Source of the DNA: Tubulanus polymorphus
Taxonomy: Eukaryota > Nemertea > Palaeonemertea > Tubulaniformes > Tubulanidae
DNA: 64,000 nucleotides
Assembly (NCBI RefSeq): GCF_964204645.1
Contig: NC_134029.1
Span: 2,985,001-3,049,000, forward strand
Direction: 5' to 3'
In this document: positions 1 to 16,457 of the stretch, one piece after another
Numbering within the stretch: position 1 is the stretch's first letter
Layout of the letters: every line of letters begins with the position of its first letter
Program-made: the position numbers and the translations under genes
Notes under the pieces: generated by a model
Seen by the model: the letters and a program-made list of their open reading frames with translations, nothing else
Told to the model about the DNA's origin: nothing
Database searches by the model: none

Positions 1-449
1 AGTTGCGTTGATAACGGAGGCAATGAAGAAAACTTTGCGGAAACCAAATCGTTTGACCGCCAAGTTTCCAAACGGTGCTGAAAATGAATTCAAAAATCTT
101 CTTATTTACTGGAATCCATGTTTTTAATTGAAGGACCTGATAACCTAGCGTCTATGTATAAACTATGGACTTTGATGCCAGAAACGGTAACAATAACGAG
201 AAAATATACATACATGTACAACATACCTCCGCAAAAACTAATTCCTACTATGACTGTACCGAGCCAGGCAGTCATACTGCTTCCCTGATGAAAATAATCC
301 ATCCATTCCGCTACCAGAATTCCATCAACATAACATCCACCTACGATGAATCCAGACGCGAAACCAGCTAGGATAATTATAACAGTCTCCAAACGATTCG
401 ATTTTTCGGCTTCGATCATCACGTCACCGAACCTGCGATTTCTGCTCAT
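1..449 (-). CDS. Monocarboxylate transporter-like (SLC16/MFS), 5' part, runs off left edge
   Basis: Two coding exons are visible: exon 1 at 227-449, starting at the ATG at 449, and the start of exon 2 at 1-77. They encode the first transmembrane helices of an MCT-like major facilitator. The first loop (EWMDYFHQGSSMTAWLG) resembles the SLC16 loop after TM1, and exon 2 has the loop after TM2 (GNLAVK). The exons are nearly identical to those at 2936-3445, so this is a tandem paralogue; the rest lies outside the window. Solute transport at the plasma membrane is inferred from family membership and the substrate cannot be told. Unlike the downstream copy, the exon 1 donor reads GGAG|GTATGT. Confidence 0.8.
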
Positions 450-1671
450 CCGTAAATTGTGTCGTTTCGATCTTCAGATTAACTTTGAACAGTTTATTTG
501 TGTTTCGAACTGAGAAATAATCGGTCTTATCTTTAGAAAAGGAGGCTATCATTACGTAATGTAGTGTCCCTCTTTTACCTATACTGAATACCAGACGTTG
601 ATACGGTTCCCTACTTTGAGGAACAACGGAATATAATGTGTATGTATAATCACGTCCACAAAGTCACAGAAGCTGAGTGTAGGTTCTGATATATCTAAAT
701 CCCCCCAAAAAAACTCAACATAAGCTTTCTATCAGATTTGATTGGATAATTCCTTCTAAAACCTTAATTTCATTGGATGGCGAGGTGTGCTTTCCTTGAG
801 TATCGAAATGGTTAAGTACTTTGTTATTTGAGATTTAATTCGAATTCTAACCCTTCAAGGCATATGGATTGATCCAACGAAGGTCCCATGGTGTTTTGCT
901 GTGTTTTGGCGTCCTTGACGCTAGGGTGAGAGTCCATGGTTTTATTGATCAAATGGAAAATAGTGTCACCTCAGGACGAACGTCCATACGAAACACGGAT
1001 TCGCGTTTTTACCAAGAAAAGAAGAAAAGAAGGCAAAGAAAATATCAGACACAAAATAGAAATATTGGAGATTTAGAAATCATGAATTGGGGCAAATAGT
1101 GTGAAAGAAGATGACAAAATGTCAACTATTACACAACATGGTACAAGCTATCCAAATACAGCTAAAGCTAGAGTAAATTAATTCTTATCAAGGATATCAA
1201 TAGAGGCAAATAATAATTGGCCTAGAGCGCTTTGGAGTTGTCGAATATTACATACTATTAGCATGAATTTAAGATTTGAATTTGTCAGATTTAATCCGTA
1301 AACCTCGGGGTTTTAACCTTAAGCGATAACAGCTCGTTGTCAAATCAAAATCAGATTATGTCTATGATGAAGGAAGAGGCTAAAAAAGTGTTGATCCCTT
1401 TCTGTGTAACAGATCTATATCCAAACACTCCCCCATTAATAGTACCGACAGAGTAAAAAGTGGCTCACAATTCTTTAACAAAAACAGATAATACTTTAAT
1501 ATGGCTTTAAGTATCAATGAAATTATACGTTGAAACAAGTTATTTGAATGATTAGATTCAATAGATGTAATTTCGCATTCGGGGCGGCCTGGAATAGTGA
1601 TGGCGGCGAAGACCAGTTTTTGTTGTTGTGCACTGTCTAATGTTGTAGCAAAAAAGCATCATCTTCATGGA
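450..1671. other. Intergenic spacer between the tandem transporter copies
   Basis: Positions 450 to about 590 match the sequence upstream of the second copy (about 3446-3590), so the duplication took in the 5' UTR or proximal promoter. I see no convincing gene in the rest. A short open frame at 869-1099 has no recognisable features. Confidence 0.5.
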
Positions 1672-3445
1672 TCAAGAGAGACTTTGAACACTGATCATAT
1701 AATTCGCAGATTCAACTGTCAGTTTTTTAACTCGATTCTCATCATCATCAGTTTTCGTTTCTGGTTTTTTAGTCAAATGTTCCATCAATCCTGGAATCAT
1801 GATCACAATACTTAGAATCTGCATCCCAGCACAGAAATAGAACGAATAGGCATAGTTCCCTGTTGCGTCATATATCCAACCTGTGAATAAGGAATATATG
1901 TCAATATAGAAATATAAATATCCTAAAAATATTTGAATTCATCGTTTTCTTAAATTTTATTTATTTCAAAGAAATTCAGTGCGAATCCTGTGGGCGATTA
2001 TACGCAGGGTAGACCTACATAATTGCATTGAATAGACCACCTACCTGCAGCAGGAGCACCAAGTATATATCCAATTCCACTAAAAAACATACTATATGAA
2101 TATGACATGTACAAGCATTCACTTCCGAATAACTGTAAAACCACCAACGTATATAAACAACCATAACCAGACAAGGAAATCCCAATAGTAGCACTGACTA
2201 CCAGGGCTGCTGTATAACCCCTCAGAAATGGTAGTACACCTACTGGAATCGCCAGTAACGCATTGAGAATTAGGTAGAGAGTGAATGTATCGATCCTCGG
2301 ATGTTTGGTCATCAAAGAAAAGACAACTCTTCCAACAAACAATGCTATAGCTATGGCGGATAACGTAAATCTTGCTTGTTCTGTTGATATTTCGAGTAGA
2401 AATTTAGATCCTGATACAATATGTACATAGATCGTAGACAGCGACAGGTGGAAGATAAACGAATGTACAAGAAATGCTACGAACATTTTCCGTTTAAAAA
2501 GTTCTAGTTGATAGAGATTGTGCTTTGCATTTTTATTTTTTTCCAAAAGTGATTCTTGATTGTCTTCATTATCCGGAGGTAGTTGTTTATCATTTTTAGA
2601 CCAATTACGAAACACAAGTCCAAGAGCGCATTGTTGGAATGAGATACCACCGATAATCAAACAGCATCCTCGCCATCCGTACTCATTCAAACAGTAGTTG
2701 ATGATGAAAGGGAAAACGAAGTTCCCACCAGATCCACCCATACCTCGAAAAACTTGAACCACTGCCACTTGATTTGGGAATCTGCATAATAGATACGGAC
2801 CCAACGAATTTATCAGAACCGTAAAACCACATCCTGAAAATTTAATAGGTTTGCATATCTTTAATAAAATGATCGAATCTAAAATGATTGTCAATAAAAA
2901 AAAGAGATGGGAGAATTAAGTATCGGAATTCTTACCAGCGAGAACCCGAAGAGCTATAGCAACGTAGAAACTGTATGCAAATGACGTCATTGTAATAGCA
3001 GTTGCGTTGATAACGGAGGCAATGAAGAAAACTTTGCGGAAGCCAAATCTTTTGACCGCCAAGTTTCCAAATGGTGCTGAAAATGAATTCAAAAATCTTC
3101 TTATTTACTGGAATCCATGTTTTTAATTGAAGGACTTGATAACCTAGCGTCTATGTACAAACTATGGACTTTGATGCCAGAAGCAGTAACAATATAACGC
3201 CACATATAGAAAATTAACATACATCCGCAAAAACTAATTCCTACTATGACTGTACCGAGCCAGGCAGTCATACTGCTTCCCTGGTGAAAATAATCCATCC
3301 ATTCCGCTACCAGAATTCCATCAACAAAACATCCACCTACGATGAATTCAGCCGCGAAACCAGCTAGGATAATTATAACAGTCTCCGAACGATTCGATTT
3401 TTCGGCTTCGATCATCGCGTCACCGAACCTGCGATTTCTGCTCAC
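1672..3445 (-). CDS. Monocarboxylate transporter-like protein (SLC16/MFS), complete
   Basis: Four coding exons join in consistent phase: 3223-3445, 2936-3076, 2045-2833 and 1672-1880, giving 453 residues. The protein has about 12 hydrophobic segments in the order expected for SLC16 transporters. TM1 and its loop are in exon 1, the loop and helix SPFGNLAVKRFGFRKVFF in exon 2, and the N-half, the charged central loop (KNDKQLPPDNEDNQ) and most of the C-half in exon 3. TM12 and a charged cytoplasmic tail are in exon 4. The PDGGWGW signature of classical MCTs is not seen before TM1, so this is a divergent member; lactate or pyruvate transport should not be assumed. It is divergently arranged with EXD1, with 1.7 kb between them, and is a tandem copy of the gene at the left edge. 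Confidence 0.88.
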
Positions 3446-3590
3446 ACGTAAATTGTGTCGTTTCGATCCTCACATTAATCATTAAACTTTGAACAGTTTA
3501 GACTGTTTTTAGAACTGAGAATTAAACGGTCGTATCTTAAGAAAAGGAGGTTATCATTGTGTAGTGACCCTCTTTTACCTATTTACCCAT
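2999..3590. repeat. Segmental tandem duplication (partner of 1-590)
   Basis: This block aligns with 1-590 over exon 2, intron 1, exon 1 and about 140 bp of upstream DNA, with small indels and few substitutions. Intron and promoter retain high similarity, which indicates a recent duplication or gene conversion. Confidence 0.85.
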
Positions 3591-3903
3591 GGAAGCCTAA
3601 TCCGATCAAGTCATACGATTGTATATATTTTGTGTATCAGACCTTGGAGTAATCATTGATCATGATCGGACGGTCTTCAGTTCAGAGGATTAAGAAACAT
3701 TTATCATTATAACATTTATCAATGCGCTGGTAATGTGATAGGCCTTGGACTCTCACTTGGCTAAAAAATCAGTTAAAATGAGCCGAAATATCTACTAAAA
3801 TATCTAGGCCCTACACTAGAATTTCATCGACGGATTCTCACGCGTGATTCTGGGGGATACTAAGTAGAGAGCTTTCGATTTCAAGATCGATACTTAGTTT
3901 CAT

Positions 3904-3943
3904 CATGGACGTATAAACTAGATATCTAGTTTATACGTCCATG
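3904..3943. repeat. Perfect 40-bp palindrome, no spacer
   Basis: The two 20-nt arms meet at a central GATATC; the sequence from CATGGACGTATAAACTAGAT is followed directly by its exact reverse complement. Confidence 0.95.
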
Positions 3944-4525
3944 GTTTCATTCGATATTGCATCGCGCTTCATGCAGCACGGTTAATTCACGAATTTTCCC
4001 TCACCGATCGATGACGATGCAGCACCTGACGGCCAATATCTCCTCTGTTCATTGACGATCATGTCATTTGATTATGATGAATAAACAAACTTGAACTTGA
4101 ACTTTCCTACTGCGGCAGGCGACCCGAATTAGATTTCGGTGACATTGACCTAAAACGGTGGCGAATGTTGATGATATTCAATTAAATTCAATATTTATTC
4201 ATCACTGTCGTAGAGCGTAGTAATAGCTAAACGACGTTTAACCTGGTTTGGTCATTTGATGCGTCTGTTTATCCTCAGACCCCTGTGCGCCTGGCTTTAG
4301 CTGAAAGGATACGATACACAAAGAAACCTCAACGCCGACCACAGTCCACCTAATATTAGTCTGCTGAATACCACCAGTCCGGCAGTCGTTGTTACCGGTT
4401 CCCATTCCCAGTACCCAGTACGACGTTGTTGTTTGTTGGGGAACAATTATATTTATAGGTACTAAACTAAACTACTACTACACAGTCCACCTGGTTGTAT
4501 AATCCGTGAATACCTGAAAAATTGT

Positions 4526-4700
4526 AAAATTTTTTAGTAAAAGCCCTTTGTGCCGTGGTCAAGTGGATATATAGAACTTGATTTTAAATTGACGCCAAGC
4601 ACCAAGCAACACATTTACTTTCCTCAACCTGGAGGAACTAACTGTAGACCACGATAATTGGAGGTCCCTTGTACCGCACAGGGGCTTTTCAAAAATTATG
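4526..4700. mobile_element. Putative MITE with imperfect terminal inverted repeats
   Basis: The left end (AAAAGCCCTTTGTGCCG, from 4539) and the reverse complement of the right end (AAAAGCCCCTGTGCGGT, around 4673-4689) match imperfectly and enclose about 150 bp without coding potential. I could not identify target-site duplications or a superfamily. Confidence 0.4.
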
Positions 4701-5150
4701 TAAACACATTTTTGGGCAAATTTAGAGGTTGTTTGTAGAACAACGGCTAGGTACTAGACTACCCCTCCCCCCTCATATAGGCCTAATTATTCATTTAGAC
4801 CATTACGACATTGGGAAGGCCTAGGTAACATCCTAACAGTAAATAATGCACCACTTGATTGTTGATTGTTATACGTTTAAATATCCACTGCGTTAGGCAA
4901 GTATGCAAACCGAATTTGTGGCCAAACTGTGATGAAATTGTGTCATCAATATCATCAAAAGACCACTCAGTAATGACAGAGACCACTCAATTATGACAAC
5001 CAATATTAATCATCATTCAATATAGAGCAAACAATTAGCAAGTTTTATATTTTAAAGTACTCATTTCGTATAACATTTCACCAGCAAATAAGATTTAGCC
5101 AGGCCTGCCACTGAGACAAATTCAATTTGATATTTCAGTAGAGTGCTAAT

Positions 5151-8100
5151 ATGAGTGAATGGAAAGGTGCTGTTATCAGGTTGACAACCGAAGACGCGAC
5201 CTTTGAAGGCACTGTCTTCAGTATAGATCTGAATGAAAGACGTGCCACGTTAAAAAATGGTAAGAAAGTGTAAAATCAAACCAGGGCAAAATTCAATGAA
5301 ACTTATAAACCGGGTAGGCCTAATGCGGAGTTCATATGTATTGATCCCAGCCATATCTGACGACAGTTGACCATTTACAGATCCACACTCGCACTGGTAG
5401 CAAAGTTCATTCTTCATCAGATTCTGATTCTACAGTAGTGTTTTTAAACTAACTAAGAGTTGAAGTCAGTTCATTTTCAATGAGTTAGGGCCTAAATCTT
5501 AACCGAGATCTGGAACATTAAGCAACCAATAGCTTGTCCAGTTCACAGATCAGCCTATCACTTCCACCATGTAGATTACGGTTTTCGGCAGAGAAAAGTC
5601 AGTAGTCAGCTACGTAAACCACAATTACTCAACATTCTCTTTCATTGCAGTTATTAACAAAAAAACGAATAAAGCGATACATGGACTGCAACATTACTAC
5701 GGCAATGAACTTGAACATTGTAAGTTATAGACCAATAACAGATAAAAAGATGGAAATATTGCCATCCAGTGGTTTGATTATAAAACTGTATTCTTTTTCG
5801 ATGTGTTGTTTACAGTGGAAATAATAGAAGAGGCCAAGAAAGAAAGTATTGTTGATACAAACATGAAGTGAGTAAAAACATCATTTATCCAAGTAAAAAT
5901 ACAAAGTGCATGGTTGAAAATAGTACTAAAAATTGTATTCTTGTGCGTGTACAGGTTTATGGAATGATATGGTGACCAGACAGTATTGTGTACTATTTCA
6001 ACTCATATCTGACTCTTACCAATCATTGATTTCTTTTTTTCAAAAATGATTATAATGTGTATATTTTATAGAAATGCACGAGGCCGACTGATGAGAAATG
6101 AACGAAAACCTAAACATCTTCGTAAATTAGAAGATTTGAACGATGATCACTTGTTAGCGAGCTATGCTAAAAAATCTGCAAGTAAGTGTTTTACTAATGT
6201 GCAATTACCGGTATATGAACTGATATCTGAATCCATTCACTATTTGCAAATTGCAGACACGAAGTACTGGAAGGCATTGGTTTCAATGCTTCATTCATAT
6301 GGGCAGATCTAGCGTCTGACTCCTGGAGCGGTGCACCCCCAAAATAGGGCATATCATTAGAATTGAAAGGGTTTCCTGACCCCTCTCCATGAAAATGTTC
6401 TTAGTAAAATATCAACTCACATTCAGAACTCATATATTAATAATTTTATTATTTTTAGGAATCAGTTTAATATTGTCGCGTAAAATTTCAGGGGGGGGGG
6501 GGCATTTTTATGGGGTATATACTCCCTGGATCCACCCCTGCCTCGTATGTGAACTGTATGTCATTTATTCTGTTTTTAAGGTTCTGATTACGAAGAAAAT
6601 TGTTACGAAAGCGGAGTTGAAAGTGGAGCTGATGATAGCTACCTCAGTCGAACTGGTGGACCTCTCTCTTACACTGTCATCGATAACTTCAATGATGGCA
6701 GTTTTCAAGCAATGGTAAAGAAGTTACTTCTCTTACTGCAGTAATTTGTAATTCTCGGAGAACCCCTACTACTAGAGTCTATCCACTTCAAAGTATCCCC
6801 ACCGTTACCAGTGCCTGCTATAAACTTTAATTTTCCCACTGTATTTCAATTTTTTAGGTGAATTACCTGAAAAACCAAACTAACATCGGATTTGCAGTTC
6901 AGGGTGTCAACATTGGTCGTTTTGGGGAACTCAGTCTGATTATGGTAGGCAGCATATTCAGAGAAATGATTCTACAAAAAAAAATTTGTAAATAATTCAT
7001 TATTATGCACTCTTCATTTTATAGTTTTCCACTAAAGAAAAAATGATTTTCTTCGATATTCTCAAATTGGGAACAGATGCCTTAACCAGCGGCATTGCTC
7101 AAATATTGGAAGATCAAAATATAAAAAAGGTACATTTATAATGATTTATCAATTAGAAAAATTCTCACTCAGAAAAAAGTTAATGAATAATCTTTAAACT
7201 AATAATCAAATGTGGCTGCTCTATTTTCAGGCTATACACAACTGCCGTATGTTATCAGACATGTTTTATCACCAGTATTCTGTGAGACTTAATAATGTAT
7301 TTGACACACAGGTAAACTGAACTTATTTACATATGGACCGATCTATGATATAATGTAAAGCTGGCTCCAGAAATCCTGATGATATCATCAAATATTTCAG
7401 GTTGCTGATGTAATAGTTAATAAACAGATAACTGGATTATTTCCTCGGTTTGTGAAGAGTTATTCGGAATGCGTTATGCAATATCTTCCAGTTCGTAATC
7501 AGGATATCTGTACGCCAAATATTAGAGCTGGTATTGAACAGGTTAGTTAGTGATGATAAAACTTACAACTAAATGTCGATCTAAAACGATGATCAATATT
7601 GATGGTTTCACAATTGGGTGGGCTGATTTCAGACCAGCATCCTGAGGTCAGCTGTGAAGTTAACTATAAGGCTGATGAGTTATGCCCCCTACTGCAGTTG
7701 TCTGTTGCTTAAGTCATTAGTGGTGATAATGGTTTTGATGTATTTTATAGGAAGATGAGAAAGTCTGGTTGCAGCGTCCACTCAATGATTTCCTACTGAA
7801 CGTAGCGTCGAAGAATGTAGTATATTTATGCGACCTGGCGTGTGTTTTAGATAAACGTCTGCTACAGGAATTTACATGCGGTGTTTCTCATTTCCTACAC
7901 GTCTGCACTGACGCTAAATCCGAAGATCTCGACCAGGTCTATCAAGTAATTAAACTATTATTAGCGCCTTATTACAATGTATCACATTATACATGCTGAA
8001 TTAAACATTCTCAGACATAAGCTAATTGACTCAATGTTGTTTTATATACAAATTAGTTTTTAAAGCATGCTTGAAATTATTAACACTGCAAGCCTGCCTA

Positions 8101-10180
8101 ATACAGCTGGGAACACCGTTCCAGTCAACAGGAGCTTCTTTTATCTTCTGCATTATGTACATAATTATAAATATGATCGATTTTTATCACATTACATCAT
8201 TTTGCTTTTCAATCCAGTTTTTCACTTTCAGAACATGCATTTGTTACCGAGTACATTTACCAAGTTCTGTAGTCCGATTAGTACAAAAAGGTCTCCGGCT
8301 TCGAGAGCAAACAATCGTCAATCTAGTCTGCCTGATAAGGATGATACTTACGATGGACTTCATGAGACTAGCAATGGTTTATCAGATCGTAGCATTCAAT
8401 TCAGTAAAGCTGGAATCTGGCATAAGAATATATTTGATAATGACAAATCACCGGGAGTAAAATTCGCCAGAGGTAAGAACATCTTATCATTTTTGTTTCA
8501 TGTTTAGCTTATGACATGTGTTTAAACTGAGGAAGTGATTCTTCAAAGTTTCTGTAAGAGATTGTCAAAAGCCATGCGTGCAATCTCAAAGTTGTAGCGA
8601 TATTAATTATCATTTAAAATCAACGTTGCAATCCTAATAAAGTGTGCATAGTATAGGAAAACCCCGAACTACTAGGAAAAACTGGGGCTGGCGAACTCAG
8701 TCCAGGTAAAGGATCAGAAAAATAAGATAAGAAAACCAAAACAAAATTTCGTGTACTGTACTCAGTTAAGGTTGGAACTGGTTCATCGACATCAAAGAAT
8801 CAGAACATATATATGTATAACTCGTAATCAACCAAATATGAAACCCGATTCTTGTATTTATTTCAGAACAATCAAAAACTGTATCGCCTTCGCAGAAATC
8901 TATCGATGGTCTGATTGAATTTCCGGTTCCTGTTGGCAAATCTCCGAAACACATTGTCAAGAAAAAATCCCACGGCAACAGATCATCGGATGAAGATAGT
9001 TCATCGTTTAACGTAGCTCAGTTAGCGAAACTGTCATCGCGACAACGTCCGGCCGGCTCTGAAACTCGAACTAAACAACTTACTAGTCCCGTTATTACAG
9101 ATGTAGTTACACCAAACAGAGAAATAGATGAGATTTCTATGGTAAGTACTGCATGGTCAACTAATAGAAACTACAATCCCTAGCATGCTATTAGTTGACC
9201 ATGCAGTACTTACCATAGAAATCTCATCTACCTTTTGTAAAACACTTTAAGCCTTGTCAACTCTATTAGCTATTCATCTGCGTTACCTTTTTCTTTTCGA
9301 TTAAGAGTTATTTTATTAAAAGGACAGTGTTCTTATTTTACTCAGCAGACTCATACTCATGTGCAAACGAACGAAACCAATGCCCGTCAGCCGAATGTAG
9401 TGAAAATATCCGAAAAACAAGTTCCACCAAAACATCAGTACGAGCACGTTTGTCGCCCTGATACCATGACATCTGCTAGATTAAGTGAAAGATACAAGTT
9501 TAAGGTAAGCAGAAAAATGGCTACTTAATATGATAGAAGATCAGAAATACCATTAAAAATGCAGTTATAATTGTTACTTTGTCAACTATCCACTGGTTAA
9601 ATCTTACAAACCTATGACTGAGGTTGGTTTGAGTTAACCTTAACAACTGGCCAAGGATACCTTGTTTGGTTGTGGGTACATGGTGTAGGGAAGTATGATA
9701 TTTAGTCAAAATTTATTGAATTAAATTTAATTTCAGGATGAGAAAGATGATGAGTGGGAATTGGACAATATGCAGTCGTCAGTAGTTGATACTAGTACTG
9801 AGTTTGATATGATTCCTTGTCACAGCAGTCATAAAAAAGACGACCCAAACAAGAAGAAAGAAATAGAAAATTTAGCTTCCAAAATCGGATCGTATTCATT
9901 TGAGGATGTGACTACAAGCCCGATACACGGGGTAGCTGGAAGAGGGGGTAAGATTGTGAAAGCAGAACAGCCTCAAACGCCCTCTATTGGCCATTCATTC
10001 GGGACTAGTATGCTGGGTCGAGGAGCTTTGTTCAGAAAAACTGTATCTCCGAAGGACAGTGATGGGTCGTTGAGTGCAGATGGACTTCGGAGTCCAGGAG
10101 GACTTGTTAGTAGTTCTCCAAAAATTATTGGAATTGGTCGAGGTGGCGTGTTTCTAAAACAGACACCGCTACAAAGCTAA
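5151..10180 (+). CDS. EXD1: EXD1-like piRNA biogenesis protein (Lsm + degenerate 3'-5' exonuclease)
   Basis: Fourteen exons join in phase to 730 residues: 5151-5259, 5651-5719, 5816-5867, 6072-6181, 6581-6714, 6858-6944, 7025-7129, 7231-7311, 7401-7541, 7751-7936, 8232-8472, 8867-9141, 9346-9504 and 9737-10180. Residues about 1-60 form an Sm-like domain (MSEWKGAVIRLTTEDATFEG). Residues about 150-350 match the DEDD exonuclease fold of EXD1 (GVNIGRFGELSLI; CRMLSDMFYHQYSVRLNNVF). The rest is a long disordered tail. Catalytic positions are lost: motif I D-x-E reads A-x-Q, and the Asp of motif II (HDCR) is Asn (HNCR). In silkworm and mouse, EXD1 is an inactive nuclease acting as RNA adaptor in the PET complex with TDRKH/Papi and Tdrd12, so a scaffold role is inferred. 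The donor at 7937 (GTCTAT) is weak. AATAAA lies at 10448. Confidence 0.88.
9125..9230. repeat. Perfect 43-bp inverted repeat with 20-nt loop across an EXD1 splice donor
   Basis: Positions 9125-9167 and 9188-9230 are exact reverse complements with a 20-nt loop. The left arm contains the last 17 coding bases of EXD1 exon 12 and its donor (exon ends at 9141, GTAAGT follows); the right arm lies in the intron and is an inverted copy of both. The transcript could fold into a long hairpin that hides the donor. Confidence 0.97.
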
Positions 10181-12582
10181 TCTATGAATCTCAGGTATAA
10201 CCTAAAAGAATAGACTAATGATCTCCATTTATTTTCATTATCTGCACAACTCGGGCTGTTGTACTTTTTAGAAATGCTCTTTGTATAGATTTGTGTAATG
10301 TGAAATCATTCTTGATGAACGTTTTTGTGATTATGAGATATCACCTGGATATAGCTTTGTTTTCATACCGTAATTTACATATTTCATTCTAAGAAATTAA
10401 TTATGTGACACTTTTGTTGGCTTGCTTTGCTGATTAAATGTAAACAAAATAAATGTACATCAATTTTTGATGTTAAGTACATTTTTGTGAAGATTTTGAT
10501 TTCAATTCTGGTTTCTTCTTTCTTTCCTCACTCATCACTGGATCGTTTTTAGCACTTTTAATCTTTTGTCCAGCATTCAGGACCTCACTCCAGACATTTG
10601 GAGCTAAGGAGACGAGTACAAATACCAGACACATTAATCAGAAGTATGTGTTGGGTCACATCTTAGAAATAGTGACATCATGGTGCATGTCAAGAGCTCC
10701 GGACCGATGATAGTTTCAAATCCATGAAATGTAAGAAATACGACAAAACTTACAATGATGCATTCATATTTTAATGTTTTTGAATAAAAATAATATAAGG
10801 CTGAACACAGTAGAAAATAATAAACTACAGCTTAAGCTAAATTAATACAAAATGGGTTTCAATAAAAATATAGCGTTCAACCCAACTACATAATAATAAA
10901 GATACATATATCAAATAGGTTTGAGGGATGAAGATCAGTCTGGTCCAAAATAAGTGATTTCTGTAAGCTATGGTAAAAAGGATGTCACCAAATCATCGCA
11001 GCAAATATGAACACAAACTTATCATTTCAATTTTCTGTTTAACGGATGTGATGTGTACCGGAATTCAGAGAAACAAAGATCGCTAATCAGATGAGACAGA
11101 GTTACCAGTACAGCTCTAGATACAGTGTCCACCAGTTGGTAATATTATGTATCTCTAGTTATTATTGAGAGCTTTAATGTAGAAAATGTACTAATCCGCA
11201 GGAAGAAAAATATGGAAGAACAAGAGCACAGATTGATAATTGATAAAATAATAACATGCCAGTAAGAGAATTAACATTGACACAAAGGTTTTGATCGCAA
11301 AAAACTGCAGGCTCACACATCTACCCCATTGCATAATATTTGTGAAAAGGCCGAAGGTGTGACCTTCTAATAAGCTGTATATACTAGCTAGGCCAGCATT
11401 TAAAAGAATTCTATTCATATATGTTCATGATTTTAAATCTATAATTCGCAGTCAGCTGTCCACATATAGAAAAGCATCTTGGTAAATGACGAGTCTATTT
11501 CATAGCATGAAATCCAGCAAATTAATGAAATCTTAATGAATCCAGATCACTTATACGGCACATGAATTAATAGTTAAGTAGGTTTTATCAGAAATATATT
11601 CTAAAATCCCAGTTTTAACTGAAACTTTGCCACTACTGCAATTATAATTACTATCGTACTCAATTATAGATTTCACGTTCTATAAAACTCTCAAATTTAA
11701 CAAAAATAAACATTTAAGACTCTATAGAAAAATTAAATTTTTCCATCACTCATTATACACTAATATAAGTAGACGTAGGTAAGTATTTTCGTTACACAAA
11801 ATTCTGGTCAAAAGTCGATGAAATTAATATTAACATATATTTATTTATTCACCACCATAAGACAACAGTTATTGATCTGAAAATGATGAAAATATTTATA
11901 ATAAAACACCATAACTCATGTTTCATAGTTACATATTACTTGAATCTGGAGGAATATCCATTTCTTGAGGGGATCTATTCCCAGTTTGCCTATGAAACCA
12001 GGCCATTTTTACAGCAGGATATTCTTCATAGAAATGGTTTACAATTAGCTACAATAAGATTACAATGATATACAGTTTTTATTTTTTCATTTATTAATTC
12101 AACATTATTACGATCCTTTTATATTTATTGTTTTACCAATTGTTTTGGTATAATTTACATAAACAATGAAGTTATAGCTGTACTTTTTCAAAAGAACCAG
12201 CAGCGCTCCAGAAACAAACGAAGCCTGTATTTCGCTTTACAGAAAATGCCACGCATGTGCTGATCGTAAGCAGTTTTTGCCGATTACGAGAAACTCATTA
12301 GAAATTAATTTGTGGAGTTTCTTTTCGGAATTTAAAATGACATGATTTCTTTTAGAAGCAAATCACTGCCTCATAACAGTAATATGTATATAGCGCCAGT
12401 AAACACAGTAGAAAACTTTGAAGTGTCAAAAAGTCATACCGGTACTGAAGTAAAATGCGAGATTTTCCGATTGGTTTTTTTTTGGCTTTGGTTTTTTTCA
12501 TTGAAGGAGAGGAAGCTTAACGCGTTTAATATTCATTATCAAAATTCCAGCAACGACAGACGCGTAAATAATTACGAAATGC
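10181..12582. other. Convergent 3' region of EXD1 and the Smad gene
   Basis: The EXD1 3' UTR ends near the AATAAA at 10448. The AT-rich remainder probably holds the Smad 3' UTR. I see no supported coding exon; the short open frames here lack family resemblance. Confidence 0.5.

Positions 12583-16457
<3,875 letters not shown>

Larger units (their letters stand above)
3446..5150. promoter_or_regulatory. Divergent intergenic region between MCT-like gene and EXD1
   Basis: No coding exon is supported here. It holds both presumed promoters, a 40-bp perfect palindrome at 3904-3943 and a putative MITE at about 4526-4700. No TATA box stands out. Confidence 0.45.
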
